Shown piece after piece: positions 1-38,480 of a stretch of DNA of 64,000 nt. A program made the position numbers and the translations under genes. Numbering within the stretch: position 1 is the stretch's first letter; each line of letters opens with the position of its first letter. Under the pieces are notes generated by a model. It was not told the DNA's origin. It saw only the letters and a list, made by a program, of their open reading frames with translations, and searched no databases. Source of the stretch: Artemisia argyi. Taxonomy: Eukaryota; Streptophyta; Magnoliopsida; Asterales; Asteraceae. The stretch is from contig CM060709.1 of the NCBI GenBank assembly GCA_030686995.1, positions 305,824,357 to 305,888,356 on the forward strand, read 5' to 3'.

Positions 1-385
1 TAGTGTGCTACGAAAAACTCATGAGCCAAAAGGCTTTAGCTTAGTTAGTACCTACTTTCAAAAAATCCATTAGCTCACTGGAAAAATTTTGTGAATAAAA
101 GGTTAATGATTTGAATCTCCTCTTATGCTCACTCAGGTTGGTTCCCCACTGGGTCAGGAGGGTTGCCGGGAGCTATTTCGTGTAGGGTGGACACTGGCTA
201 GTGCGAAAAGGCATTCTAGTCAGGGTGTTCCCGCCAATTCACATCTTTAGTGATTGACAACAATATATGATTTTTGGACGTGCTTCTACAAATGGAATTT
301 AAATTTGTATTAGAATGTTAGAGATTGTTTAATTTTGACTTAATTGTTTTAATACACAAAAAAAACTGATTTTAAAATGTCATAC
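1..385. other. left-edge non-coding sequence, possible SINE-like repeat
   Basis: No open frame of note. Positions about 37-50 (agcttagttagt) resemble a tRNA-type A box and about 109-120 (gatttgaatctc) resemble a B box, as in tRNA-derived SINEs. The spacing of about 65 bp is longer than usual and no clear tail or target-site duplication was found, so the SINE reading is weak. Confidence 0.3.
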
Positions 386-402
386 AAAAAATGTTTGTTT
401 AT

Positions 403-1861
403 TTTTTTTTTGAACGGCAAAATTTATTAGAAAGCAAGAAACTTCTCCTTGCCAAAGAGAACAATTACAAAGGATTAAAAACCCAATCATTCCAAGACAT
501 ATGCATCTTAGAAGCTCAGTCCTTTAACCAATTAAACGACGTTAAAACAATCAAATCAAAAATGTCACTTCTTCTAATCGGATTGTTGTTGAACACCACC
601 GAGTTCCGGAAACGCCAAAGGATCCAAATAGAAGCTATAATAATCACCTCGAACTTCATCTTCGTCTCACTTGATCTTGAGGAATCAACCAAACCGTCAT
701 ACCACTCTGTATGCTATCCCTAACTGAAATCGTTACGTCACACCATCTTGATATTTTTCTCCAAACTTGATGAGCCACTTCACAACCCCGAAAACAATGT
801 ATGCTTGTCTCAACACCGTCATTGCAAATAGGGCAATTCAAGGTATCTATCTCGCATCCTCGTTTAGATAAGCTGAATCGAAGTGGAAGTCTATCCAAAC
901 GAAGTCCCTTCTTCTCCAAGACATTCCAAGTAATAATCTGCTTTGCATTCATATCTCGTATTAACCCTACAATTTTTGCCCACGTACCATTCGACTTGCA
1001 AATACTATCTTGACTCATACCTGCTTGATCACCATGTATACCTTTGATGATCTTAACCCACATAGCCATTGGTTCATTTACTAAACGCCATCGCCACTTT
1101 TGTATCAACGATTGATTAAAAGCCAAAAGGCTTCCAATGTCTAACCCACCGTTTTCCATAGACATCAAAGCATAATTCCATTTAACCCAATGTAATCTGT
1201 GATTCACACCATCTCCACCCCAAAAAAAATTACTTCGAATTTGTTCAAGCCTTTGTATAACACCTAATGGGGCAGGGAATAATGACATATAGTAAATGCT
1301 TAGGCTACCAAGAATGGCTTTAACTAACGTAGGTCGACCTCCAATAGATAAACAATTTGCTTTCCATTTTGACAGCTTTCCTTTGAATTTATCAATAACC
1401 GGTTCCCATTGTTTAATTCGATTCATTTGCGCCCCAACTGGTAAACTAAGGTATATAAAAGGTAGCTTACTCGACTTACAACCATATAATTGAGCAACCC
1501 GATGAACTTCCGCTTGATCAACTCCTACACCATAATGGCTTGATTTTTGCATGTTTATCTTCAAACCTGATTGTAAGAAAAATTCATGTAAAAGAGAAGA
1601 TATATTACCAAGATCTGTTGGGCTCCACTCTAGTGAAAACCACATCATCAACATACAATAAATGAGATAGTTTGCAGTCTCCAGATCCCACCGTAGCTCC
1701 TTTGATCAGACCACACTCTGTAGCATGCTGAACTGTGGCATGGAAGCCTTCCATGGCTAAAATGAAGAGGAAAGGAGACAATGGGTCTCCTTGCCTAAGA
1801 CCACGAAATAAAGATAACTCATTTGTCGGGCTTCCATTAACCAACACCGAGAACACGAAAT
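403..1861 (-). mobile_element. 5'-truncated LINE (non-LTR retrotransposon) with target-site duplication
   Basis: The insertion is bounded by a perfect 17-bp direct repeat, aaaaaatgtttgtttat, at 386-402 and 1862-1878. A poly(T) run at about 402-411 is the poly(A) tail of an element transcribed from the minus strand. The opposite end begins inside the reverse transcriptase, the usual outcome of incomplete target-primed reverse transcription. Coding remnants on the minus strand run up to the tail. Confidence 0.9.
421..1860 (-). pseudogene. LINE reverse transcriptase C-terminal part with zf-RVT region, frameshifted
   Basis: The 5' part (about 1605-1856) shows the plant LINE RT signatures GLRQGDPLSPFLFILAMEGF and LLYVDDVVF. 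Near 1630 the frame shifts and continues down to 656 with the thumb-like region (LPVGAQ, FFWGG) and a zf-RVT cysteine/histidine cluster (CPICNDG..., then H and C). After a stop at 656 a third frame continues (FRNSVVFNNNPIRRSDIF, NWLKD) to about 448. That stretch contains one internal TGA and the usual C-terminal W-N-D-W sequence. At least two frameshifts and one stop make it non-functional. The endonuclease and N-terminal RT are missing through truncation. Confidence 0.9.
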
Positions 1862-1878
1862 AAAAAATGTTTGTTTAT

Positions 1879-3317
1879 GATTTAAATAAAAAAGAAAACT
1901 GGAAATATAAAGTGGTAAACGTTAAGTCATGTCTTACTTAATAAACAGTTAGAATATAGAGTTGAGTTTCTAGTTCGGTTACCCAGGTCTCTAGCTTGAG
2001 CATAAGAGCATCTGTTATGCAAAAACCTTTGAAAGCTTTTTACTATTTAAAAAAGTCTTTGTAAAGGATTTTTATATATTGTGTTGAAAGCTTTTTTATA
2101 AGCTTTTTAGAAAGACTTGTGAAACACAAAGTCTTTCCTCAAACCTTGTTCATTAAATATGAAATGCATTTAAGACATTAAATGCAAAAAGTCTTTCCTC
2201 AAACCTTGCATTGTTAATGCTCTAAGTTATGCACGTCTCTAGCTTGAGCATAAGTTATGTACGTCTATCTACAGATGTGCTCTTGAATTTTGATACCCAT
2301 AACTTTTTTTTGTTGGTATCTAGGACATACTACCCGAATTACTTTTAATGATCTCGTAAGTAAACCTCGAATTCTATAAACCACCTCGCTACTTGTGATA
2401 CTAGTTCCGATTAGTCTGAGTCCATAATTTAGTTATCATGACCCAAATAAGCATTGATTTCTAAAAACCGGAACCAGTTTCATTGCACTTAAGCAATAAA
2501 ATGTATTATATATAACTTGAAAACACTTTTAATTAACACACAAGAAAAAAAACTCTTTTATTATTAGTTGATGAGTAAAATGTTAGGTAATGAAACCTTG
2601 GGCGGCCGGTTACAATGCATGCGTCAGACGTTACGGTAGCAATTTTAGTATGCTTTTCTTCGGAATTTTAATATGAAGCCAATGGCCTCAGTTAACTCTT
2701 TATGATTTAGGAGTTATGATAAAAAAACAGTGACTAGCTAAGGTTTAATCTGATTTTTTTTTTTTTTTTTTTTTTAACGAACTTATAAACGACGATAACT
2801 AAGATTTGACATGGTGGCCAGAGACGTCGGCTCAAACCAACTAGGTCAGATAATCAATATGCTTGGATAACATGTTAGATAAGGAGACCCAACATAAAAA
2901 TGCACGTGCAAGTCTAAAACATCAACCTAAACATATGGTTCGTCTTATACATTTTTCTGTTCTCTTTTTTACTTTAAAATTTGTCATATAATGCAATATT
3001 CGTTAGTAAACTTTTTTTTATACATAATTCGGATCCTGATGAGCAGTAGCTTTATTAGAATCTGGACCATTGTCATGTCTATGATATAGGTTCATAGCAT
3101 TAGCAGCCTGCCATTTGCACATCTTTCCTACCTAAGCTTAGTTGTACTGTTTTTTTCCCTCTGTTGAACAACATATTATGTCACCTTTTTCATCCTCTTG
3201 TTTCAACTTAATATCACAAGCACAAGATTCTTGTTTTTTTTACAGTATTCCTTTCTACCCAACCTTCAACTCATAAGAAAAAACACCAAACTCTTTAATA
3301 TATTCTCTTCAACTCCA
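1879..3317. other. intergenic region upstream of the remorin gene
   Basis: AT-rich and without coding potential, apart from the MITE listed separately. A motif of about 18 bp, ctctagcttgagcataag, occurs at about 1989 and 2235, so the MITE sits in a small tandem repeat. A poly(T) run lies at about 2754-2775. The remorin promoter should lie in the last several hundred bases, but no convincing TATA box was picked out. Confidence 0.5.
2006..2222. mobile_element. Tourist-like MITE (PIF/Harbinger type)
   Basis: A 217-bp non-coding unit begins gagcatctgttatgc and ends with the imperfect inverse gcattgttaatgctc. It is flanked by TAA on both sides (2003-2005, 2223-2225). Imperfect TIRs plus a TAA duplication fit the Tourist group. 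The inner arms also pair imperfectly (agctttttactattt... against ...aaagcttttttata). Confidence 0.65.
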
Positions 3318-5264
3318 ATGGATGTCAAAAGCTCAAAGTACATTCAAGACCATACTCCATTATTCCATTCTCATGGGGTACATTTTTAACTCTCAGCATT
3401 TAAAAGTTTCTTTAAGATTTCTTATTTTACTAGTTTTCATGCTTAGTTGAAAGTGTTTATGTTTTTCATTAGGCAGTTTAAGATTTTTAAGTTCACTAAG
3501 CACCTGTTTTAGTTAGCTTACTTATGGTACTTATGAGCCTTATGTAGATTGGAAAAAAGTCATAAGCCCACTTTTTTTTAGCTTATGGTCTATATCAAGT
3601 TGACCATAAACTCAACATGATAACTCATAAGCTTAAAAAAGTGGGCTTACGAACTTTTCCATAATGTTAAATAAGCTGTTTTTTAATGTCTAAGAACTTT
3701 TGTAACTTTTATAGTTTTGAGTTTTGACTTTTTGTACTATTATGCAGGGAGCAGGAGTGAAGAACATGGGTCGACCTGGTTTCAGTTTTAGTATTGGGTC
3801 AAAAAAGAGCATTCCTTCAAAATGGGAAGATGCTGAAAAATGGGTCATAAATGGTCATGAATCTCCTGCTCATGGTGTAGTAAAGTCTCAAGATTTTGTG
3901 ACCAAAAAACAAGATGGTTTTATGTTTCATGGATCAAAAGTTGCATCTTTAGACCAACAACATTGCACCTCAGACTCATCTGACTTGGTTCTAAAAGGTA
4001 TGGCTAGTATACCCTTTATTTTTCATTATTTGTTGTAGTTTTTGGGTCCAAAATGGTGTTCAATTTTCTGGGCATTTGAGAATATACATGGACAAGCATT
4101 TGGTGCACATTTTTGGTGTTTATGTGTGGTTTTAGTGTTTAGCATGTTTTTGTTGTGTGTTCTTGGCTTTTGTGTCTCTTTATTGTGTTTGTTGATGTTT
4201 TTTTGTGGTCCCTTCTTGGTTACAAAAATGGTAATAAAATTGACTAGTTGCTAATAGTAGTAATATTGGTAGTAACTGGACAAATGAATTGTTATCATGA
4301 GTAAATTTTAAAGTTGGTTATTAAACTTGTAAAATGGTTTAAAGTTTTGTTTGGTATAGCAGATAAGTTTACAAACGAGGAAGAAGCTGATTTTTCGAAG
4401 TTCAGTACACCCGAGTCGACAAACAAAGAATTCGTATTCAAAAACCCAACATATGCAACCACGGAAGTGGTTTATGAGGCCAAAAGCAAAGACACCGGGA
4501 CAGAAATGACCCCAACCGGAAGCTCCACGACCTCGCGTTCCCCAACGCCAGTAAAAAGCTTGTCTCCACCACGACATAACACACCTGAAGGTCGGTTGGT
4601 CCCATTGGCATTGATGGATCAAAGCTTACAAGAGTGCCATTTAGCTAAGCTACAACCATGGACCCCGTTTGATACAATAACTTCCAAATGGAGCTCGAGG
4701 GATGAGGAAGATGAGGAACTATCAAAAAGCCTTAGAGAGTTCGAGATGAACAATGAATGTGCACTAGGCATTTCGGGACCTCGACCTTCTGCTTGGGAAG
4801 AGAAGTCTGAACCATGTATAAGGTATCTTGAAGGGAAAATCAACTAACTAATCGAATTGACCCTCTATTTCCGTTACATTTTTTCTTCTAAATTTTATAT
4901 AGAAATAGACGGTTAGATATATTTAGACGTGGGTTGTTGAAAAAAAATTTGGTGACATTCTGCGTTTTCCTGCAGGTATCAAATAGAGGAAGCGAGAATC
5001 AAAGCTTGGGTGAACCTCCAAAAAGCTAAAGCAGAAGCTGAATCAAGGAAGCTAGAGATGAAGATTCAGAAAATGCGATCAAGACACGAGGAAAAGTTCA
5101 TGAAAAAGATGACACTTGTTCAAAGAAAAGCAGAAGAGTTAAGGAACGCAGCTAAGGTCGAGCATTCTGCAATGGTGGCTAAATCAAACAAGACGATGAA
5201 GCGTCACCCGAGTGTCCATTTCACTAGCCACCGCCGCTCTTGCGGTTGCTTGGTTAATAATTGA
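3318..5264 (+). CDS. remorin family protein, long N-terminal region (4 exons)
   Basis: Exons 3318-3377, 3748-3997, 4360-4822 and 4976-5264 join in frame with GT-AG borders and give 353 residues. The start chosen is MDVKSSKY; an upstream in-frame ATG at 3198 gives a less plausible leader. The N-terminal two thirds are polar and Ser/Pro-rich (GRPGFSFSIGSKK, SKWEDAEKW). The C-terminal Remorin_C domain starts near residue 247 (SAWEEK), runs through IEEARIKAWVNLQKAKAEAE and continues as a charged coiled coil. The tail ends RRSCGCLVNN; in this family C-terminal cysteines can be S-acylated and help anchor the protein at plasma-membrane nanodomains. Remorins act as scaffolds in signalling and pathogen responses; the specific role here is unknown. 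Exon 3 has a tandem TAG-CAG acceptor. Reading frame and motifs make the family assignment strong; the subgroup is not determined. Confidence 0.88.
3499..3697. repeat. MITE-like inverted repeat inside remorin intron 1
   Basis: Imperfect inverted arms lie in the intron between exons 1 and 2: aaaaaagtcataagcccac on one side and gtgggcttacgaactttt on the other. Borders and a target-site duplication are not clear. The start taagcacctgtttt resembles AT-rich 'ataagc' repeats seen elsewhere in the window. Confidence 0.45.
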
Positions 5265-6404
5265 AGTAGAATAGATCAACTGGCTTGTCCACCTTTTCGT
5301 GTACTTGACCAAGACAATATGCCGTAAATTTCCTTAGTGAATGCATGTCAAAAAGGCATCAACATATTCCTTTGTATCATTCTATGTGACAAAAATTTCC
5401 TTTGAGAATGCATGTCAAAAAGGTTAATTTTACGTGTGATGTGTTGTTGCTTTCTTTTTTTTTTTAAATTTACTTGCACGGCATATCTTTTGTCTGATGA
5501 AAAGATTGCTTTTGCTCACAATCACTATTTTAGCAAAAGGTAATCAGTTGTTGACCCCAGCTTTTTATGTCTAGTGTGTTTGTACAACCAGATCAATGAT
5601 TCCCACCCTACAAACAATTGAGTGCTAAAATTCAAACCAAAACTTTGAAACTGTACCGAAACCATGATGTGGCGATGGATACTTGGTACCAATTATAGCA
5701 AAAATCAAAATGAATCTTCAGTAGCAATTATAGCTAAAAAAAAACTTAGGTTCGTGTGAAAAGCAAAACTGTGAAACCAGTCAAATATGTTACTGGTGTG
5801 GTACTAATATGGCCGGGGTAAAAACGGTTTTTTTACTCAAGTTAAAAGTGTTTTGATGAAAAACTAAGTTAAAATAACAAGCCAAACGGTTTATACTGAA
5901 CTGGATCAATGATCGGTACAGTAAAGCTTCTCGAGTACTTATTTTCTAAAACTTGTTACCCGTACGGTCCAATTTCAAACTGGTTCAAAAGCGTGCCATA
6001 AGATCGGGTTTTCAGTACATGCATTCCTGCATAAAAATTGTTTTGGGACGATGTGATATGGTCCGGTTTTGTACAGTGGTACAAGGCTAACTGAAAACTG
6101 AAAATTACATTAAATAACCGAAATTAAATAAGTTGCGCATCTAAGAAAGAGAACATATTTTAAGTACCAAGGTGGATTCCAAAATGCTTTTACTAGTGCT
6201 AATATATATTATGTTAAGGCAACCGCAAAACCTCAACAAAAACATAGAAACATCCATTTTACAATTTCCGAAAGCAGCTAAGAGACGCTTAGCAAAGCTG
6301 TAACTGTTGTTTGACCTTTTATTTCAAATTTCACCTAGGCCTGTTTGTCACTAGCAAAAAACCGCTTATAATAAAGGAAGCAATAACAAACTCTGGGTAG
6401 CCTC
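5265..6404. other. spacer between remorin and AlaAT copy A, including AlaAT 3' flank
   Basis: No gene. From about 5852 rightward the sequence is homologous to the stretch from 27911 that lies downstream of AlaAT copy B (shared gatgaaaaactaagttaaa and gatcggtacagtaaagcttc). This marks the left border of the duplicated unit and includes the copy A 3' untranslated region next to the stop at 6405. Confidence 0.7.
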
Positions 6405-27613
<21,209 letters not shown>

Positions 27614-28415
27614 ATCAACGGATCTACCTATTATAAAGCAATCTAAGGTTTGGTTTCATGTTGAAATTAAGCCACGTTAGTGCTTACTTTCTTGCCACCT
27701 CATAACTTGTTCTACATGGAAACTCTTTAAGTTACACGTATACACTTAGAAAAATGACAAGTGTCCTCATCTATTGCTTTAATAGTGTGACAAGCGTATG
27801 CTTGAGCCGGTTACACCTACAGAATATTATAGACTCGGGCTTGAGTCCAATACAACAACATAATACGGGCTAACAGGTTGATGGTTAAAAAAAAAAAAAA
27901 AAAAAGGTGGTTTGATGAAAAACTAAGTTAAAATAACGAGAAATGGATCAATGATCGGTACAGTAAAGCTTCTACAAAACTTGTTACTTGTACAGTCCAA
28001 TTTCAAACTGGTTCAAAAGAGGTACCATAAGATCGGGTTTTCAGTACATGCATTCCCACATGTGATATGGTCCGGTTTTGTACAGCGGTACCAAGCTAAC
28101 TTAAAAACGAAAATTATACTAAATAACCGAAATTAAATAAGCTGCACATCTAAGAAAGGGAACATATTTTAAGTACCAAGATGGATCCCAAAATGCTTTT
28201 ACTAGTGCTAATATATATTATGTTAAGGCAACCGCAAAACCTCAACAAAAACAGAGAAAAATCCATTTTACAATCTCCGCAAGCAGCTAAGAAATGCTTA
28301 GCAAAGCTGTAAATATTGTTTGACCTTTTTTATTTCAAATTTCACCAAGGCCTGTTTGTCACTAGCAAAAAACTGCTTATAATAAAGGAAGCAATAACAA
28401 ACTCTGGGAAGCCGC
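27614..28415. other. spacer between the AlaAT copies
   Basis: 27614-27910 is unique sequence that must hold any copy A promoter, and includes an A-run at about 27887-27905. From 27911 it is homologous to 5852-6404, i.e. the copy B 3' flank and UTR. Confidence 0.65.
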
Positions 28416-33152
<4,737 letters not shown>

Positions 33153-33433
33153 TATATATATAAACAAACAGAAGACGATTTTATAGAATGTGTTTGTTGT
33201 ATGTTGGAAAGAGATGGACAGACAAGGGGCAACCACGACGAAGATTCGTATTGGTAAAGAAAAATCAAAGCCACCAACGGAAGGAATAGATCTCGTTCCT
33301 AGGAAAGGAAATTTTGTGTTTTTTTTAGGCTTTAATTTGTTAAGCGGATATTTTAATAATCTTGTCTTATTTCTTTCCTTTCTGTATAAAAAATAAATTT
33401 AATTATAAATGGTGTAAAATATCTTTTCTTTTA

Positions 33434-33575
33434 GGGAAATGATTTGCACACTCAACATTTTGATTGGCACACTCCAACTTATGCATTAACCTGTTGTACT
33501 GTGTATACATCCTGCTTTAACTGTTTGTATATTGGAGTGTGCCAATCAAAATGTGATGTGTGTAAATCATCTCCC
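33434..33575. mobile_element. Mutator-type MITE upstream of AlaAT copy B
   Basis: 142 bp. Long TIRs (gggaaatgatttgcacac and its inverse, extending about 40 bp through attttgattggcacactcc). Perfect 9-bp duplication tttctttta at 33425-33433 and 33576-33584. It lies about 280 bp upstream of the copy B ATG, in or near its promoter. Confidence 0.9.
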
Positions 33576-33584
33576 TTTCTTTTA

Positions 33585-36500
33585 ATATTCACAATTTTTT
33601 TTTCAAGATACACTATCTGTCTCTTAAAAAATGTGGATTTTATTATTTATATTTATCCTAAAATAAGTGTAAGTTTTTGTATATTAAGAGTAATTATAAC
33701 CGGCAATTATTGATTTTCCTACTTTACCTTTATAATCAAAACTTGCATTAATTATTTATTTTTAATTTTTATATTAACTATAAGAGTAAAAATAACTTTT
33801 TATCAATAAAAATTAACATTAATTACATATATCATAATTTGTTTGTAAATACTCTAGGGGGTACCATTTTAAGAAGAAAAAAAAAGTGGTGTTGGTACCG
33901 TTATATACCTTCTATCATTTTTTTACCCACTTTATTGATCAGATAAGACAGATTTTTTAAGTTTTTAGTTTCGTATTTTTTGTCTTTTATTACTTTTAAC
34001 TTGTCAAACTTTATATTTTAAGTTCCATATTTTTTCGACTATTTTACTCACTTTACTAACAAGACAATACTGTTTTTTTTATTGTTTTATGCTCTTATTT
34101 CTTATGTATTACTACTTTTGACTTGTTTGTATTTTTTATACCATACTTTTTGTTTCGCAATTTTATAATAATAAGTTAATAACAAAACTATAAAAAAAAT
34201 GTATTACAATCATTTTAGTGGGTATCAATATTAGTCTCTAAGTAAAAACATAAACATATGCTAACAACTTTATAAGTTTTTGTTAAGCACTATATATTTA
34301 TAAAAATGACATTAGTGAACTCATATGTTTCGTAATTATACATGTCTAATTAGTTTAAACATTGTATCTAACGTTAACTATAGCATGTTTCATGTTAATT
34401 ATACAATGTTCATAAAATGTTTGATGTTAAACAAAACTTATAGAGTACATAGTTGTTAGCAAATCTTCAAAAGAAATAGGTAAACAAAACTTAGAGTACA
34501 AAGTTCTTTTGATTTGAGCCATTAAATCAATCTAACGGCTCATAATGACTAACTTGAGTCAAGTTGTACCTCTTAACTTACTTGAGAGGACCCCAACCTT
34601 TCTCATTTACCGGTCCAATAGCCTATAAAAAACACAAATCACGTGACACAATGATTAAAGTGAAACAAAGACACGGTTTCAACTCATAACCTTTTTTTTG
34701 ACATTTGATGTTCTTCAACAATTAAGCTGCTATTGTGAGAACAAAACTTCTTGTATGTGTAAAGTGAAATAAATCAAAATTAGGCCACTCAGTTGACAAA
34801 GTTGTAACACCACAAACTCAAAAAGCATGAAACAAACTTTGAACGCATAAAATCTGCTTGAGGCACATGCTACAATCATGATATACACTTTGATTTGCAT
34901 TCGAATCCAGTGGGAATGGACAAATGCGTATATGACACACTTTGCATTTCTCATCCCATTTAGTTAAATTAAACTTTCATAAAAACGTATTGCAAATAAT
35001 TTGTTACCTATTCGAGAAAAGAGAGAACAAATTCATCTTACTTGCCCTATCATACTAATCCTTTTTATACATACCCAAACATACATTAAAAAAATTATTC
35101 ATGAAAGTATGGTGATATATGAAATTAATTTTTTTTAAATACGGAAACATGTGCTTATAAGTGTAAGATACGTTATATTTTCGGTTATTTATGCTAAATC
35201 TTTTATAAAGTCTATCTATATCTCTTGTTATGATTCTTTAACATTAAACTAATCCTTTGTTTGTTGAGGATTAGAAAAATACTCGCACAAAGCGGTAGTG
35301 TAAAAGTGGCAAATAATTATATTTATAAACTTCTGGTTTTGGTGTGACCTTGCGGGTTAAATTTATAGTTATTGCGAGTAAAAAAATTTGTTAAAAATGA
35401 AAAAAATATAAAAGTTTAATAATTAAACAATATTTAAACTATTAAATTATTGGTAGATTTTGTTACCATTTTTAATTTGTGCTCTATATATGTATGTTTG
35501 GCGAAAGTAACTGTTGCAGAAACTGAAGATGGTGCTGGTGTTGTAGATTATAAAAAGAGATTAGTTTAATAAGCTACATGAATTAACTTTTGGTTTTAAG
35601 AGATTATGGAATATTATGTTTTTTAGAATCTCTTATAAGTTATGTCTGCCAAACAAAGATTATTTTTTAAGTAGCTTATTTTTTGAAAAAATAAACGTAA
35701 TCTCTCCACAATCTTGTGTGCCAAACATAGCGTATAGGTGTAAGTTAAATATTTTAAAAATTATTTGGGAATCAATTTTACTCATTTTAAAGATATTTTA
35801 AGTTTTTGAAAATAGGCAAATTTATTTTATAAGTAGTAGAAGTTAAAAATAAAAATAAAAATAATAATAACAATAATGGTTGAGACGAGTCGAAAGAAGA
35901 TGGCCATAATATAGTGCATCATTAAGTTGATTAGCTAGAAAATCAGTCGTGTAATTTAGGCGTTTATCATTGCTCATCTGTGATAGTCACTTTTATATAA
36001 TGTACGTTGAATTAAAACAGAAAAGGACGTTTAACATTATTCACTAGTATAATCTTTTTTTCAACGTTGTATTTATATCATTGAAAATGTCTTTGGAACA
36101 TCTATCAATTAGAATGTAAATATGTTGACATTAAGGTTTTGTATTGGTGGACAAAATCAATTCTACGCAAGTCCTATTAATGGCTGAGAATAAGACTCGA
36201 TCGAATAATTGATATATGACTTGTGATATTAATCTCTCTATTCGATTTTTATTTATCTAATTAACATCAAATTCTAGCCACTATACGTCCCATGTGCAAA
36301 TACCCCACCCACGTGTACAAATGTTTTGTTTCTTGTTTGTCACGACAATTTCTGTATTAAATTCAAGAAAGAAAAAAAAATAAATAAATAAATAAATAGA
36401 AGCCAATGGTTTTGGTAAACAAGTGGCGGTTTACTAGCCCATTGTGACATGCGTACTATCTTTAACGAACAAATATCCAAAAGGTATTTATGTGCCAAGA

Positions 36501-38480
36501 ATGAACCACAAAGGCAAGGCAATGTGTTTTTAACATTTTATTTCATAATCTCCCCCCATTTACCTCGTTTTTGTCACAGTCTAGTACTGCATCATTTCAA
36601 AATAATGTACTACTCCCTATAAGTTTAGTTTAACTTTAATCTTAAATATTTTTGTTTAATATTTTTGTTTTTATTATATATTACTTGATTAAAATTATAC
36701 TAAATGAAAATACATATAAAATACTATAAATTTATATATTTTGTATCAAGTATTATATAATACAATAAAAAATATTTAAGTCTGAATTTGACTACCACAT
36801 CTTACTAGTAAGAGGTGGCTAGAAAATTTAAATCTGAACGAAATAATGTTTTTTGTTTTTGTATAATTGTCCGAATGATTTTAAGCGCTCGTTTCTGTAA
36901 TTTATTTAAGTAACGTATGTAAATATAAAACAAAACTTTTTATTATAAATATAATATAGTTAATAAACAATCAAATATATTATATTAACACGACTCTTCA
37001 ATCTCTTATATTAATAAATTCCCCACCTCTTATTCCACAAAAGGTGTAGATTGACGGGAACACCCTGACCCCGAGTTTAGTTGGAAAGTAAAATAATTAA
37101 AGTGATAATATTTTGCTTTAAAAACTTTCACTCACTTTTGGGGTGAAAGACAACTTTACATTATTTATATTTATTTACTCTTTCTTAATTTACTTTACTT
37201 TTACTTTCTTCTTATTTTGATTGGTAAACTCTAGTTTATCTTGTAAACAGTTTGTACATTATTACAATATGCTAAATGTACTTGTAATTTGAAATATATC
37301 AATTAAAATTTATAGTGTGCTTCTCATAAATATTTATAAAAAAATAAAATAATAAAATAATAAAATAAATAAATAATAATAATGTATAGCTTGTTCCGGT
37401 TAGAAATTAGAATCACGCATAACATGACAACATCTTATTTAATAATTTCGGATGTAAGAACATATATAACCAAGTCAGATAAATAAAAAAGTATGTTACT
37501 CTACTCTTTGTAAAAAAAAGACGTAGTACTCGTAATAAAAAAAAGAAAAAAATCGTACAAATGAAAATGGTCTTCATGAGTGCATCGATTTCACAATTTT
37601 TTTTTTTTGATGCAAATCAAACTTTGAGCCCATAGTTTTTTAAGAATAAGCCCATCTTTTACAATGGCCTTTTTTCTAAATTTTGACCTTAAAATTTCAG
37701 TTATAATCATTTGGGTTTGGACACTTTTTAATAATCTTTATCTTGATTTGAACACTCAACTGTAGAAACATTTAGAGTATATCGTAAATGCACAAAGTAA
37801 AATGTCCTAATAAAAAACATGAGTGAGCAAATCAATTCCCTTTCGGAAAAGAAGATATATTGGTTAAGAACTTAAGTTGCAAGTGAAATCACACTTGAAG
37901 CAAGATGTCTTAGCTTTATCTGTTATCGGATTATGTTTCATTTGTTTGGAGATAGAAAAAAAAAAAAAAAAAAAAAAAAACCTTTGAATATGAAACAACA
38001 AACTTGCTTCGATTCACTTGCTCTTGAATGGAAAAAACACTTGCAAACTTATGTTGCACTTGAAACTTGTAAACTGGTTATATCCAACTTGGGGCCTAAA
38101 ACTTCAAAATTTTATTTGTAATATCATATTGGTCACTTTAGCCTGATTCTCACACATATATTAGTCTATTAAATTATTTATCCAATCAATGAATCTTGTT
38201 TCAGTGATCCACTGGATTACATGTATAGATGGTATCAGATCACATGCCTTATTTCACATGTACTGAGGTTAGTTAAACATTTTATAATGAAACTGGATCA
38301 ATCTTGAAGAATACTACTTGAATAAGCAAAATACAAGTGTTTAAGTTTAGTATAGCAATATTACAAGTAACAGGTAACCGTGTTAGAAGATGATGTATTC
38401 ATGTATTACAAACTACCGTAGGATAAAAAAAATAAAGAAACGGCCATTAAATAAACGCGTATACAATGTCTTTTCTCATC
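33585..38480. other. AT-rich intergenic region
   Basis: No gene or well-bounded element recognised. Holds A/T microsatellites such as (ataa)n at about 36376-36396, an A-run of about 28 at 37952-37980, and a degenerate inverted stretch at about 36610-36800 that may be an old Stowaway-like repeat. Only short random frames are present on both strands. Confidence 0.6.

Noticed and set aside
4308..4622. Minus-strand frame across remorin exon 3
   Set aside because: Antisense shadow of an exon supported by splicing and family motifs.
36610..36800. Possible Stowaway-like MITE (ctccctataag... inverted inner part)
   Set aside because: One end lacks the canonical terminus and no duplication could be fixed, so it is only mentioned as a weak repeat.
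37933..38121. Frame with poly-lysine near an A-run
   Set aside because: Created by the A tract; no other support.
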